The position numbers were made by a program, and so were the translations under genes. Shown here piece after piece: positions 7,132 to 15,211 of a DNA stretch of 44,247 nucleotides (positions are counted from its first letter, which is position 1; each line of letters opens with the position of its first letter). This DNA is from Methanococcoides seepicolus (GTDB lineage Archaea > Halobacteriota > Methanosarcinia > Methanosarcinales > Methanosarcinaceae): the NCBI RefSeq assembly GCF_023684405.1, contig NZ_JAGSOI010000015.1:1-44247 (forward strand), given 5' to 3'. Below the pieces are notes generated by a model, which saw only the letters and a program-made list of their open reading frames with translations, was not told where the DNA came from and made no database searches.

Positions 7132-8574
7132 TCATGGTCTGTCTGTAATTTTCAGGTCGTGCGTCTTGATTTTCATATGGATCGTAGAATTCGTGTCGAT
7201 GACATTCATTTTGACAAACTGTGGTGTTGAATTTAGGGAAACGTTCATTGTTACATTAATTGTACCATTTCCTGTTTCATTCAATGTTACTATCTCGCGT
7301 TTCATCTTCTCAAAGAATGAGATCCAGATATCTTTTGTTTCAGGATACAAGTTTTTGGTAATTGACACAGTCCCCGTATCCCCCTCCACAATAGTCTCCG
7401 TGTCGGCAGTTATGTACATCTTTTCGATATCGTTTCCGAATTTCTGGAAATCCCCTTCAAGCACAACCCCCCAAATTCCCAATTCAAGACTTCCGTTCGT
7501 TCCTGACACGGAAATTGGCGGCTGGACCTTAAAAACCGCACCATCGTCCTGTTTGAGGATGACAGCACCACTCTCATAGATGTAGCTTTGATCCACCATA
7601 AAATTGTAGTCAGAATGTATCTTGAAAGTACCTCTACCAATACAGGAATCATCAAAAAAACATGCATCCCCTGTGTTCGAGTAGGTGAGATTTGTAACAT
7701 GATCGTTTGTAACATATTCGAATCTCTGCGATGAGTCTATAACGTGATTGTAGTTCACGTAATCAAAGATGTATGTCTCACCGATGCTCATGTAATGCTG
7801 AACAAGATCATACAGAGGTGCAACCTCTCCGTTACTGTATGTAGTCCCATTTATTGTCACTGGATTATCACTCTTCAGTGCAAGGAATGTAGCATTTGTA
7901 AGTAGATCGATATGAACGAGGTCTTCATCAGAAACGTATACCTTCGGATCGTCTGAGGGACTATAAACCCTTACTGCATTGTTTTCCCATACCTCAGCAG
8001 GATTTCCACAACGCATATTAATTGCAAGGTCTTTCCCACTGGTTTCCCCTGCAAAGAAATGGATCCATCTATTATGGGTCGTTGTCCTGAGCTGGACATC
8101 AAAAGGATCATCCAGTCCTGGTGATTTGGTCGTTAAGGTTTCTTTTTGCAAGAACTCGAATTCAAATGCGGTAATAGGATCTGGTGTATCCGCCATATCC
8201 TTTACAAGTACCCCAAATTGATACGGATCATCCGCTTCCATAATATTCGTAACATTTGTAGAAATTATAAGATCCCCTTCGGTTTCGTTCAACTCCAGAT
8301 AACCAATTGATCGGGAATTGGCAACCAGAGGTACATCTTCGGTTCCAAGATCGATTATCAGTGATCTTGGGAAAGAATCGGTCAATTCGCTCTGGAATTT
8401 TAGATTTCGGAAGTTTTCTGACATCTGTTTGCTATGCTCAGCTTCTGCATCGCCTTCATAGATAGGGACCCAGGTAGAAGTTACTACCGATAAAAAAGTG
8501 ATCATTATTGCCAGCAAAAGTATAGCACCAACAACAACAGATACTGCATTCTCATCTTTTAAAAATAGCTTCAT
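7132..8574 (-). CDS. Archaeal type IV pilin-like surface protein, large
   Basis: A 480-aa protein with a class III signal: short basic/acidic leader MKLFLKDENA, then hydrophobic VSVVVGAILLLAIMITFLSVV (about residues 11-32). This is the archaeal pilin/archaellin N-terminus processed by a PibD/EppA-like prepilin peptidase. The long remaining part is extracellular, beta-rich and dotted with N-glycosylation sequons (NVTN, NETG, NGTI, NVTM, NVSL, NSTP). It is far longer than typical pilins (100-200 aa). The start codon overlaps the stop of the upstream short pilin (ATGA), so the two are translationally coupled and may form one surface structure. Confidence 0.75.
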   Translation of the reverse strand: MKLFLKDENAVSVVVGAILLLAIMITFLSVVTSTWVPIYEGDAEAEHSKQMSENFRNLKFQSELTDSFPRSLIIDLGTEDVPLVANSRSIGYLELNETEGDLIISTNVTNIMEADDPYQFGVLVKDMADTPDPITAFEFEFLQKETLTTKSPGLDDPFDVQLRTTTHNRWIHFFAGETSGKDLAINMRCGNPAEVWENNAVRVYSPSDDPKVYVSDEDLVHIDLLTNATFLALKSDNPVTINGTTYSNGEVAPLYDLVQHYMSIGETYIFDYVNYNHVIDSSQRFEYVTNDHVTNLTYSNTGDACFFDDSCIGRGTFKIHSDYNFMVDQSYIYESGAVILKQDDGAVFKVQPPISVSGTNGSLELGIWGVVLEGDFQKFGNDIEKMYITADTETIVEGDTGTVSITKNLYPETKDIWISFFEKMKREIVTLNETGNGTINVTMNVSLNSTPQFVKMNVIDTNSTIHMKIKTHDLKITDRP

Positions 8575-8987
8575 ATTAACAACTCCTGTGATGGGAGATG
8601 AACTATTTTCAAGCCAGTATTGTTCGTGTCAAGAATGATCAGCGTCCCGATATTCCATTCCTCTGTTTCATTAACAGGTGAAGATGAATTGATAGAAACT
8701 TCCTGACCTTCTGCCATGAACTTCATGTCCTTTACCTTAATGGGTTCTCCCCCCATATGGTAAATATCGATGGTCGAACCGTTTAGACGGACCTCAATAT
8801 CTGTATGCGGGACATCTGGTGGCGGGCTTAAGCTGAAAATAGCAGAAGCTATTATTGCGCTCATGATCATTGTTATTGCCACCATCATGATAGTTCCAAC
8901 AACATCTGAAACACCACGTCGATCGTTACAAATAGAGTTCTTTGAATATTGCCTATCAACCTTTCCCGACTTCATTCTCCCGAACAT
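8571..8987 (-). CDS. Archaeal type IV pilin-like protein, short
   Basis: A 138-aa protein with a 23-residue charged leader and the motif DRRGVSDVVGTIMMVAITMI, the archaeal class III signal peptide and hydrophobic core (Arg-Arg-Gly before the cleavage point). The exposed part is short and beta-strand-like (DIEVRLNGSTIDIYHMGGEPIKVKDMKF) with NSS/NET sequons. The ATG has AGGGGTA upstream and an AT-rich TATA-like region at about 9025-9040. It is the first gene of a two-gene operon with the 480-aa pilin-like protein. No pilin secretion ATPase or membrane core gene is adjacent, so assembly must rely on machinery encoded elsewhere. Confidence 0.8.
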   Translation of the reverse strand: MFGRMKSGKVDRQYSKNSICNDRRGVSDVVGTIMMVAITMIMSAIIASAIFSLSPPPDVPHTDIEVRLNGSTIDIYHMGGEPIKVKDMKFMAEGQEVSINSSSPVNETEEWNIGTLIILDTNNTGLKIVHLPSQELLI

Positions 8988-9317
8988 AATACCCCTTCAG
9001 AAATTTCTAAACATGATACTGCAAAATAAATATATTTTATTCTATATATGCATGCCCATTTATAAAATGCTATGTCTGCTATACTTTTTTCGAAATGCAT
9101 CAACAAGCAATTGTATAAGCTTGATTATGTAATCACACCCATAACAATGCATATATATCAAAAGTTTCAGTTTTGAAGAGAATAGAGATGTTGACATAAT
9201 TTCATTATTTTGCGGTTTTATTTATAATAGTTTGATAATTGGAAAAAACTTAAGTCCAATGCCGTATTCAATATAGATGTTTACCAAAATCATTTTATAT
9301 GTGTAAGGAGTGTTAAA
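8988..9317. other. AT-rich divergent intergenic region
   Basis: 330 bp between the pilin operon and the gene at 9318. I see only promoter-like stretches: AT-rich TATA candidates at about 9020-9040 (minus strand) and 9214-9228 (TTTTATTTATAATAG, plus strand). No ORF, RNA or repeat was recognised. Confidence 0.5.
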
Positions 9318-9593
9318 ATGGGTGTTACTAAAATGATTAATTCAATTCTTGAAATGATAAAGAATGTTCCAGAGGGACAGGAACTGTCAGGTTATATCTA
9401 TTTGCTTGACGGTGCATCATCCTCTATCATTTGGTATGATAACATTACAGATTGCAGCCAAGTGGAAGAAGACGATGTTACTTGGTTGATCATCAAATAT
9501 GAAAATCCTGACTATGGGTCATCGATCCTTGTAGTTCAGAAGGCGAATGTATCAAAACTTGACCTTTCGTACGTAACAAAGACACCATACTGA
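9318..9593 (+). CDS. Hypothetical small protein
   Basis: A 91-aa acidic protein of unknown family starting MGVTKMINSILEMIKNVPEG. It is predicted soluble, alternating helix and strand (SGYIYLLDGASSSIIWYDNI, DDVTWLIIKYENPD, SSILVVQKANVSKLDL), and resembles a small alpha/beta sensor or Roadblock-like fold only in general composition. A strong ribosome binding site, AGGAGTG, lies 6 nt before the ATG, and a perfect terminator hairpin follows at 9635. Monocistronic. Confidence 0.6.
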   Translation: MGVTKMINSILEMIKNVPEGQELSGYIYLLDGASSSIIWYDNITDCSQVEEDDVTWLIIKYENPDYGSSILVVQKANVSKLDLSYVTKTPY

Positions 9594-9634
9594 TCTATTA
9601 GAGTGAGACAAAAGATAATTGAAAATATTTATTG

Positions 9635-9657
9635 CACCATTCTACACCAGAATGGTG
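9635..9657 (+). terminator. Terminator hairpin after the 91-aa gene
   Basis: CACCATTCT (9635-9643) and AGAATGGTG (9649-9657) form a perfect 9-bp stem with a 5-nt loop, 42 nt after the stop codon. It is followed by AT-rich sequence including TTATTTTTA on the plus strand. Confidence 0.65.
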
Positions 9658-9692
9658 AATAATATCTTATTTTTATGATTGATTAGACAGGA

Positions 9693-9839
9693 CCTTACTA
9701 GCTGTTGCTGTGTCTACTAACTACCCCCTATTCTACTGAATTTTGCCCCGTCCTACTAGTAGGCACTCAATCCTACTGGCTATAACCACCCCACTAGCCG
9801 TCAACTCTCCTACTAGCTGATGCTATATTTAACTACTAT
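9693..9839. repeat. Array of about eight CTACTAG-like motifs spaced 18-23 bp
   Basis: The core TACT (CACT once) occurs with starts at 9696, 9715, 9734, 9754, 9774, 9792, 9811 and 9834. The steps are 19, 19, 20, 20, 18, 19 and 23 bp. Most copies read CCTACTAGC, CCTACTGGC or close variants; the sequence between them is not conserved. The array lies between the plus-strand terminator at 9635-9657 and the minus-strand terminator at 9915-9939, outside both flanking genes. The spacing of about two helical turns would place all motifs on one DNA face. Function unknown. Confidence 0.6.
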
Positions 9840-9914
9840 CAGAGATAATGGGTTTTAATTCTAAAAACAATATAAAAAATCACAGGACAAAAAAGAATTC
9901 AAAAAAAGAAGTTA

Positions 9915-9939
9915 AAAGTAATGCCAATGGCATTACTTT
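9915..9939 (-). terminator. Terminator hairpin overlapping the thiC stop codon
   Basis: AAAGTAATGCC (9915-9925) and GGCATTACTTT (9929-9939) form a perfect 11-bp stem with a 3-nt loop. On the minus strand it is followed by TAACTTCTTTTTTTG. The TAA of thiC (9933-9935) lies inside the stem. Confidence 0.8.
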
Positions 9940-11216
9940 GCGAGATTGTAGTTCTGGTTGACGATCTTCACAGCACAGAAGTCACCGCACATTGTGCATG
10001 CATCTTCATCTGCTGAAGATCTCTCGGTCCTTACCTTTCTTGCGAGTTCTGGGTCGAGTGCAAGACTGAACATCTTATTCCAGTCAAGGTCTCTGCGTGC
10101 CCTGCCCATTGCAAGGTCCTGGTCCCTCTTTCCGAGTTTGACCATGTCACCAACGTGTGCTGCGATCTTGGATGTCTGGACACCCTCAACAACATCATCG
10201 ATGTTTGGAAGTGCAAGGTGCTCTGCAGGGGTTACGTAGCAGAGGAAGTCACAGCCGTGTGATGCTGATGTTGCTGCACCGATAGCAGTTACGATGTGGT
10301 CTCTTCCTGGAGAGATATCTGTTACAAGTGGACCGAGCATGTAGAATGGCTTGTGTCCGCTCATGGACTTCATGAGTTTAACGTTCATCTCAACTTCATC
10401 GAGTGGTACGTGACCTGGACCTTCTACAATTACCTGAAGATCGTATTTGTCGTGTGCTTTCTGTGCGCACTCAGAGTTGATGATAAGCTCCTGGATCTGT
10501 GCCCTGTCGGTAGCGTCGTGAATAGCACCTGCGCGCATTCCGTTACCTGTGGAGAGAACAACGTCGTGCTCTTTAAGGATCTCACAGAGGTAGTCGAAGT
10601 CAGCGTAAAGTGGGTTTTCCTTCTCGTTATGGAGCATCCATGTGGTCATGAAAGCACCGCCACGTGAACAGATACCACCATAGCGACCGTGTGCTTTGAG
10701 CCTGTCGAGAACGATGTTGTTGATACCGGTGTGGATAGCCATGAAGTTGGTACCGAGCTTTGCCTGCTGTTCAGTTGCGTTCCAGAGGTCATCTTCTGTC
10801 ATGTGGATGATAGAACCATCTCTCTTTGCAGCGCCAATGAACGCCTGATAGAGTGGGACTGAACCAACGGAAAGTGATGTTGCGTCACATACCTTCTTTC
10901 TGATGCTAAGGAAATCTCCACCTGTTCCAAGCTCCATAAGGGTGTCAGCACCTGCTGCTTCTGCAGCCTTTGCTTTTGCAACTTCCATATCTTCATCAAT
11001 GATATCTGAGGATGCACCAATGGATGCATTTACCTTTGTTGTCAGACCTTCGCCGATACCACAGAACTTAACGTCCCTGTATGGGGAGGTTGGGATTACG
11101 ATCCTACCTGCAGCGATTCCACGCATAATGAACTCAGGCTCTAAGCCTTCGACCTTTGCGACTACTTTCATAGCTTCCGTAATTTTACCAGCTTTGGCTT
11201 CAGTTACAATTGACAT
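9933..11216 (-). CDS. thiC: ThiC-family radical SAM enzyme (HMP-phosphate synthase or 5-hydroxybenzimidazole synthase)
   Basis: A 427-aa ThiC-family protein. ThiC converts aminoimidazole ribotide to hydroxymethylpyrimidine phosphate for thiamine; its relative BzaF makes 5-hydroxybenzimidazole, the lower base of the cobamides methanogens use in Mtr. The radical SAM cysteine cluster is at the C-terminus, CTMCGDFC (about residues 409-416), as is characteristic of the family. Core motifs include MGRARRD, SRGGAF, VEGPGHVPLDEVEMN and GPLVTDISPGRDHI. It is shorter than bacterial ThiC because the N-terminal domain is lacking, as in archaeal members. The ATG has GAGGT upstream. I see no TPP riboswitch in the leader. 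The sequence alone does not tell me ThiC from BzaF; the symbol is the default. Confidence 0.85.
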   Translation of the reverse strand: MSIVTEAKAGKITEAMKVVAKVEGLEPEFIMRGIAAGRIVIPTSPYRDVKFCGIGEGLTTKVNASIGASSDIIDEDMEVAKAKAAEAAGADTLMELGTGGDFLSIRKKVCDATSLSVGSVPLYQAFIGAAKRDGSIIHMTEDDLWNATEQQAKLGTNFMAIHTGINNIVLDRLKAHGRYGGICSRGGAFMTTWMLHNEKENPLYADFDYLCEILKEHDVVLSTGNGMRAGAIHDATDRAQIQELIINSECAQKAHDKYDLQVIVEGPGHVPLDEVEMNVKLMKSMSGHKPFYMLGPLVTDISPGRDHIVTAIGAATSASHGCDFLCYVTPAEHLALPNIDDVVEGVQTSKIAAHVGDMVKLGKRDQDLAMGRARRDLDWNKMFSLALDPELARKVRTERSSADEDACTMCGDFCAVKIVNQNYNLAK

Positions 11217-11663
11217 AATTAAACCTCGTGATTAGTTATCCCAAAAAAGAAGGTATTTTATTTAAGTATTGTCACAAAATGAACTTGAGAGCCAATCAAG
11301 TAAAATTGAATTTCCAATAATAGATCTCAATTATACTAAGACATCTAAATCCAAAGATCCAAGTATCTAAAAAATAAAAGCGTCTTTACATAACGTTTGA
11401 AATATAAGATCATAACCACAGCAATATTATTACAAGTCCATAAAACCCAAAAACTCAAGTTTTGTTGAATATTTATAAAGAAAGATTACTTGAGTTTGAT
11501 AAAATTTTCATATAGATAACACCAGTGGAGATCGTAGCACATAGACCGAACATTGCCAAAGCATGATAGAGATAATAGAAGAAGAACAAAAAAACAATAG
11601 AGGTACGACCAAAGGATACTAGACCATTATATTATAGTAACATAAAAAATAAGTGAATCGGTT
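11217..11663. other. AT-rich gap with thiC promoter and an inverted repeat
   Basis: 447 bp without a coding gene. It holds the thiC leader and a TATA candidate (TTAAATAA, about 11257-11264, minus strand). A perfect 10-bp inverted repeat, AAACTCAAGT (11451-11460) and ACTTGAGTTT (11488-11497), encloses a TATTTATAAA promoter-like element. No ORF of note, riboswitch or known RNA was recognised in the rest. Confidence 0.5.
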
Positions 11664-12590
11664 TCACTCATCTCTTTTTCTGAGCATGCGCATTGTTTCC
11701 CTGTGGAGAGAAACTATAAGATCGCTCAACATTCCGAAAATGAACATCTGAATTCCAGAAAGTATAAGTAATGCCGTTAAAACGGTCATCGGAATGCGAG
11801 TTACCCCGTTCATCCACTCGTTTACCACATAAAGACCAACAGCAATACCTGAAAGTGTTAATCCGGTACCTAATATTCCAAAGTAGAACATCGGATTATG
11901 CAATCTTGCCATTCTGATTATGGTCTTACCGATCTTCAACCCATCTCTTAACGGATTGAGCTTTGTATCCGCAGAGGAATGCCTTGCGACATAAGTGATA
12001 GGAACAACTTCGACCTTCATCTCGTGCTTAACACTCTCGACCGTTATCTCGGTCTCGATCTCAAAACCCATTTCGGTCAGAGAAAGGTTCTTTATCACAT
12101 GGCGTGTGAACCCGCGATATCCTGTCAGTATATCCTCCAGCCAGATACCGTATGCAAACCCGAAAAGTTTGTTAAGTGCCCTATTCCCTGCCAGATTCAA
12201 TCTTGTAAAAGCGCCGGATTCAAAATTGGCCATCCTGTTCCCGAGGGTATGATCAGCGCGGCCATCGAGTATAGGCTGGAGCACAGCATGAACATCACTG
12301 GCAAGATAAGTACCGTCGCCATCTATCATGACGGTGTAAGGCTCTTCGATCAGCTGAAATGCTTCCTGAACAGCCTGCCCTTTACCCTTACCTTCCTGAA
12401 CAATGACCTTTGCACCGTTCTCTTCAGCAAGCTGACGAGTATTGTCGGAACTATGGCCATCTATAACAAGAATGTTCTCAAAACCTTCCGATCGGAAATC
12501 CTTGATAAGCTGTACAATGGTAGCTTCCTCATTCAATGTAGGAATGAGGATGCAAACATCGTTTTTGTCCAGTGAGGTTTGAATATTCAT
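11664..12590 (-). CDS. GT2 glycosyltransferase, AglJ-like (dolichol-linked N-glycosylation)
   Basis: A 308-aa family 2 glycosyltransferase with a cytosolic GT-A domain (residues about 10-230) and two C-terminal membrane helices (about 232-255 and 265-293). Motifs: IPTLNEEATI at the start, DGHSSDNT, MIDGDGTY (DxD-like metal site), and LTGYRGFTRHVI. This layout matches the dolichol-phosphate sugar transferases grouped as S-layer glycoprotein N-glycosyltransferase AglJ, which start assembly of the N-linked glycan. Its ATG directly abuts the TBP stop codon (TAA-ATG), implying translational coupling to TBP. The substrate sugar is unknown. The pilins in this window carry many sequons and are possible targets. 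Confidence 0.8.
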   Translation of the reverse strand: MNIQTSLDKNDVCILIPTLNEEATIVQLIKDFRSEGFENILVIDGHSSDNTRQLAEENGAKVIVQEGKGKGQAVQEAFQLIEEPYTVMIDGDGTYLASDVHAVLQPILDGRADHTLGNRMANFESGAFTRLNLAGNRALNKLFGFAYGIWLEDILTGYRGFTRHVIKNLSLTEMGFEIETEITVESVKHEMKVEVVPITYVARHSSADTKLNPLRDGLKIGKTIIRMARLHNPMFYFGILGTGLTLSGIAVGLYVVNEWMNGVTRIPMTVLTALLILSGIQMFIFGMLSDLIVSLHRETMRMLRKRDE

Positions 12591-13142
12591 TTACAGAAGT
12601 CCCATGTTGTCAAGCTGCTGCCTTACAACCTCAACTCCTTGCTCACAGTGCTGAGGTGATTTACCGCCTGTGACCACAAGTTTACCGGAGCTGAAAATGA
12701 GTACTACTACTTTTGGATCAGCAATCCTGTAAACGAGTCCTGGGAACTGCTCAGGCTCATACTCGATATTCTCGAGACCGAGTCCTATAGCAATTGCGTT
12801 GAGATTGAGGGTAGCATGAAGGTCAGCTGAAGCAACAATGTTCTGTACAGTGATCTCAGGGTCTACAATAGTCTCCATGCCGATACCGTTGAGCTTCTTT
12901 GCCATATTGCCAATGACTATGTGCACATCAGCAACGTTCTTAGCACCGGTACATACGACCTTACCGGATGTGAATACAAGGAATGCGGCCTTTGGGTCAG
13001 TAACACGATAGACAAGCCCAGGGAATTTCTGCTTGTTGTATTCCGCACCCTCGAATTCCGCTTCGATCTTTATGAGGTCGAACTCTTCTGCAAGTTTAGT
13101 TGATGCGACCACGTTTTCTATTTTGATATTATATTCCGACAT
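12591..13142 (-). CDS. tbp: TATA-binding protein (TBP)
   Basis: A 183-aa archaeal TBP. Two imperfect repeats form the DNA saddle: residues about 5-92 ([41 protein letters not shown]) and 96-183 ([44 protein letters not shown]). The intercalating phenylalanines are visible in both FPG and LIF/LVF strands. The typical acidic C-terminal tail of some archaeal TBPs is nearly absent. It recruits TFB and RNA polymerase to the TATA box. It is separated from scpB by 106 bp of AT-rich DNA and likely has its own promoter there. It is coupled to the glycosyltransferase gene downstream. Confidence 0.97.
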   Translation of the reverse strand: MSEYNIKIENVVASTKLAEEFDLIKIEAEFEGAEYNKQKFPGLVYRVTDPKAAFLVFTSGKVVCTGAKNVADVHIVIGNMAKKLNGIGMETIVDPEITVQNIVASADLHATLNLNAIAIGLGLENIEYEPEQFPGLVYRIADPKVVVLIFSSGKLVVTGGKSPQHCEQGVEVVRQQLDNMGLL

Positions 13143-13248
13143 GTTCTTTGACCTTCAGTATTATAAGGATAGGTATATTCGCAAATACAGTATATATACT
13201 TATACCCTTTCCTTTATATATCGATTTAAAAACTATATCAATGAAAAG

Positions 13249-14352
13249 TCAGTCTTCGAGCTTCTTCAATCCATCGATGATAGCATCATATTTTTTGCAC
13301 ACCCTCTCAATGAGATCGCCCTCGATAGATGAATGGGTAGGGACCAGAATATCAGCCCCTTCGGTAACGTCCATACCTTCGCTTGATGTACCGTAGTCAG
13401 GTGCTATAACTACCCCTTCTGTTGAAATACCAAGGCGCAGATCACTAACGATCCGGGCGATCATGTCCGTTGCTGGCCTGACCTTTTTACTGATCACAAG
13501 TGCTTTTGACACATACCTCTCCCTCAGTTCGGTAATGAGTTCGATGCTCTCTTTTACCCTTTCCGGATCAGCCACGTTCTCAAGTACCTTTATGGCATCG
13601 ATGACATCCTCGAAAGTGGTAGACCTTACCTCGATTATCTCACCGTCATAATGTTCTGTTACTTTTTCGGCGTAACCTTTTGTTATTACAAGTTTATAAA
13701 CATCAGCAAGCTCATCCAGTTCTTCTTCAGTAGGATCATAAGCATTGATCGTCCTGTAGTCCTTTATACCACAAAGGTCCACAAGGGACCTGTACATCGG
13801 AGTAAAACCAATGAACTTACGTCCCAGCCATCTATCAAGGCCTTCCTTACCGCTTTGCTGGCGTGAAAGTTCAACGATCTTTTTCTTGATACATTCCGGT
13901 TCATTCCTGTCAAGACCGAAATAATCCGCAAATAGCGGAGTCGTTTGAAGAAGCTTGGTCCTCCCATGAGGCACTGCTTCAATGAAGCCCCTGTCCTTAA
14001 GTTCCCGAATATGATCATAAACGGAATTACCCCTCATATCAACGAGCTCCGACTGGACAACGGGCTGATGATAAGCAACCATGGAAAGCGTACGAAGTAT
14101 CGGTGCTTTCAATTCCTTTGGTGCGATGGGACTTATAAGATCAGTATATTTTGGTTTGACCTGCATGACATAACGTCCGCCAAGGTCTATGATCTCCATT
14201 CCGGACTCGCGTGTCGAATACTCTTCCATCAGTGACTGGATCACAGGTGTGACATTCTTTGCTGACCTATTGATGATCTTCGCAAGCGTCTGTGTGTCAA
14301 CAGCTTCCCCTGCTGCAAAAAGTATGGCTTCTATGATCTCTCTCTCGCTCAT
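13249..14352 (-). CDS. scpB: ScpB segregation/condensation protein with a long C-terminal extension
   Basis: ScpB is the winged-helix (kite) subunit that dimerises and binds ScpA in the SMC-ScpAB condensin. The first about 170 residues are a normal ScpB: REIIEAILFAAGEAVDTQTLAKII, LGGRYVMQVKPKYT, RTLSMVAYHQPVVQSELVDMRG, HGRTKLLQTTPLFADYFGL. Residues about 185-367 are an extra domain without a motif I recognise (VYKLVITKGYAEKV, VRPATDMIARIVSDLRLG, TSSEGMDVTEGADILVPTHSSIE). Typical bacterial ScpB has about 180-200 aa, so this protein is nearly double. It is the last gene of the operon, 16 nt after scpA. Confidence 0.88.
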   Translation of the reverse strand: MSEREIIEAILFAAGEAVDTQTLAKIINRSAKNVTPVIQSLMEEYSTRESGMEIIDLGGRYVMQVKPKYTDLISPIAPKELKAPILRTLSMVAYHQPVVQSELVDMRGNSVYDHIRELKDRGFIEAVPHGRTKLLQTTPLFADYFGLDRNEPECIKKKIVELSRQQSGKEGLDRWLGRKFIGFTPMYRSLVDLCGIKDYRTINAYDPTEEELDELADVYKLVITKGYAEKVTEHYDGEIIEVRSTTFEDVIDAIKVLENVADPERVKESIELITELRERYVSKALVISKKVRPATDMIARIVSDLRLGISTEGVVIAPDYGTSSEGMDVTEGADILVPTHSSIEGDLIERVCKKYDAIIDGLKKLED

Positions 14353-14368
14353 TTATTTCCTCTTCAAA

Positions 14369-15211
14369 TCATTCAATGACAGATGGGGGATGCACAAATA
14401 ATTCCCCGAAAAGTTCTTCCTGTGCCAACAATACCTTTTTCTCAGAAGCAAGGAACAGCAGTGAGATATACGTCATCAATCTTTCCGAGCGACTTCCGGA
14501 CCAGTCTACAAGGTCCGAGAACATAACTTCATCCCTGGTTCGAAACAACTCTTCCAGAGAAGTATGAAGAATATCCACCCTGCCGCGTATATCCTCCTCA
14601 TGTGCTATCCCGAGCACATCATCTGTAGTGACCCTGTCAAACACTTCAATGCGACGACGCAGGCGGCGGTCTTTCCTTCTGGTCTCGACCTTTTCCGCCT
14701 TCTTAAGCTCATTGATAAGCTCTTGAAGAGTGACCGGCCGGGTTGCAGTACGGCGTATAGGAAGCTTTGGCACTGGATATTCCTCGATGTCATAAAAATC
14801 CATGTCATCGTCAAGGAGATCATCATCCAATTCCACATCTTCCTGAACAAGACCTGTTGATTTCATCCTGAGAAGAATAGATGCATATAGAAGGGTCCTT
14901 CCCGAGATCCTCAGGTCCATTATCTTAAGATCTTCTATGTATGCCAGAAACTTATCCGTAACTTCGACAATATCAATATCCCAGGGATTAATATCCCCGT
15001 TCTTCGCAAGGGTGACGAATATCTCCACAGGTTCACAGAGAACATCATCGGATATCTCGATCTGCGATTCATCGACACCGAGTGAACGAAGGGTCTCAAG
15101 AAACTCGGGGTCAATGGAACTACTGGATATTTTGACGATCTCCTCGATGCCAGCGCCTACTTCATCCATACTTGCATCGATTCCTTCAGGCTCCTCTGGA
15201 ATATCGTTCAA
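14369..15211 (-). CDS. scpA: ScpA kleisin subunit of condensin
   Basis: A 280-aa kleisin that bridges the SMC heads and binds ScpB. The N-terminal half has the family pattern EPVEIFVTLAKNGDINPWDIDIVEVTDKFLAYIEDLK followed by LRISGRTLLYASILLRMKS. The middle is an acidic linker (ELDDDLLDDDMDFYDIEEYP), and the C-terminal winged helix ends SDLVDWSGSRSERLMTYISLLFLASEKKVLLAQEELFGEL. An N-terminal extension of about 40 acidic residues precedes the core. Its ATG overlaps the smc stop by 4 nt (ATGA). Operon: coiled-coil gene, smc, scpA, scpB. Confidence 0.95.
   Translation of the reverse strand: MNDIPEEPEGIDASMDEVGAGIEEIVKISSSSIDPEFLETLRSLGVDESQIEISDDVLCEPVEIFVTLAKNGDINPWDIDIVEVTDKFLAYIEDLKIMDLRISGRTLLYASILLRMKSTGLVQEDVELDDDLLDDDMDFYDIEEYPVPKLPIRRTATRPVTLQELINELKKAEKVETRRKDRRLRRRIEVFDRVTTDDVLGIAHEEDIRGRVDILHTSLEELFRTRDEVMFSDLVDWSGSRSERLMTYISLLFLASEKKVLLAQEELFGELFVHPPSVIE

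Noticed and set aside
311-11650. Shared string TAGTAACATAAAAA at about 319-332 and 11635-11648, considered as a second IS end.
   Set aside because: It is short and AT-rich, and no inverted partner or target duplication accompanies the second copy.
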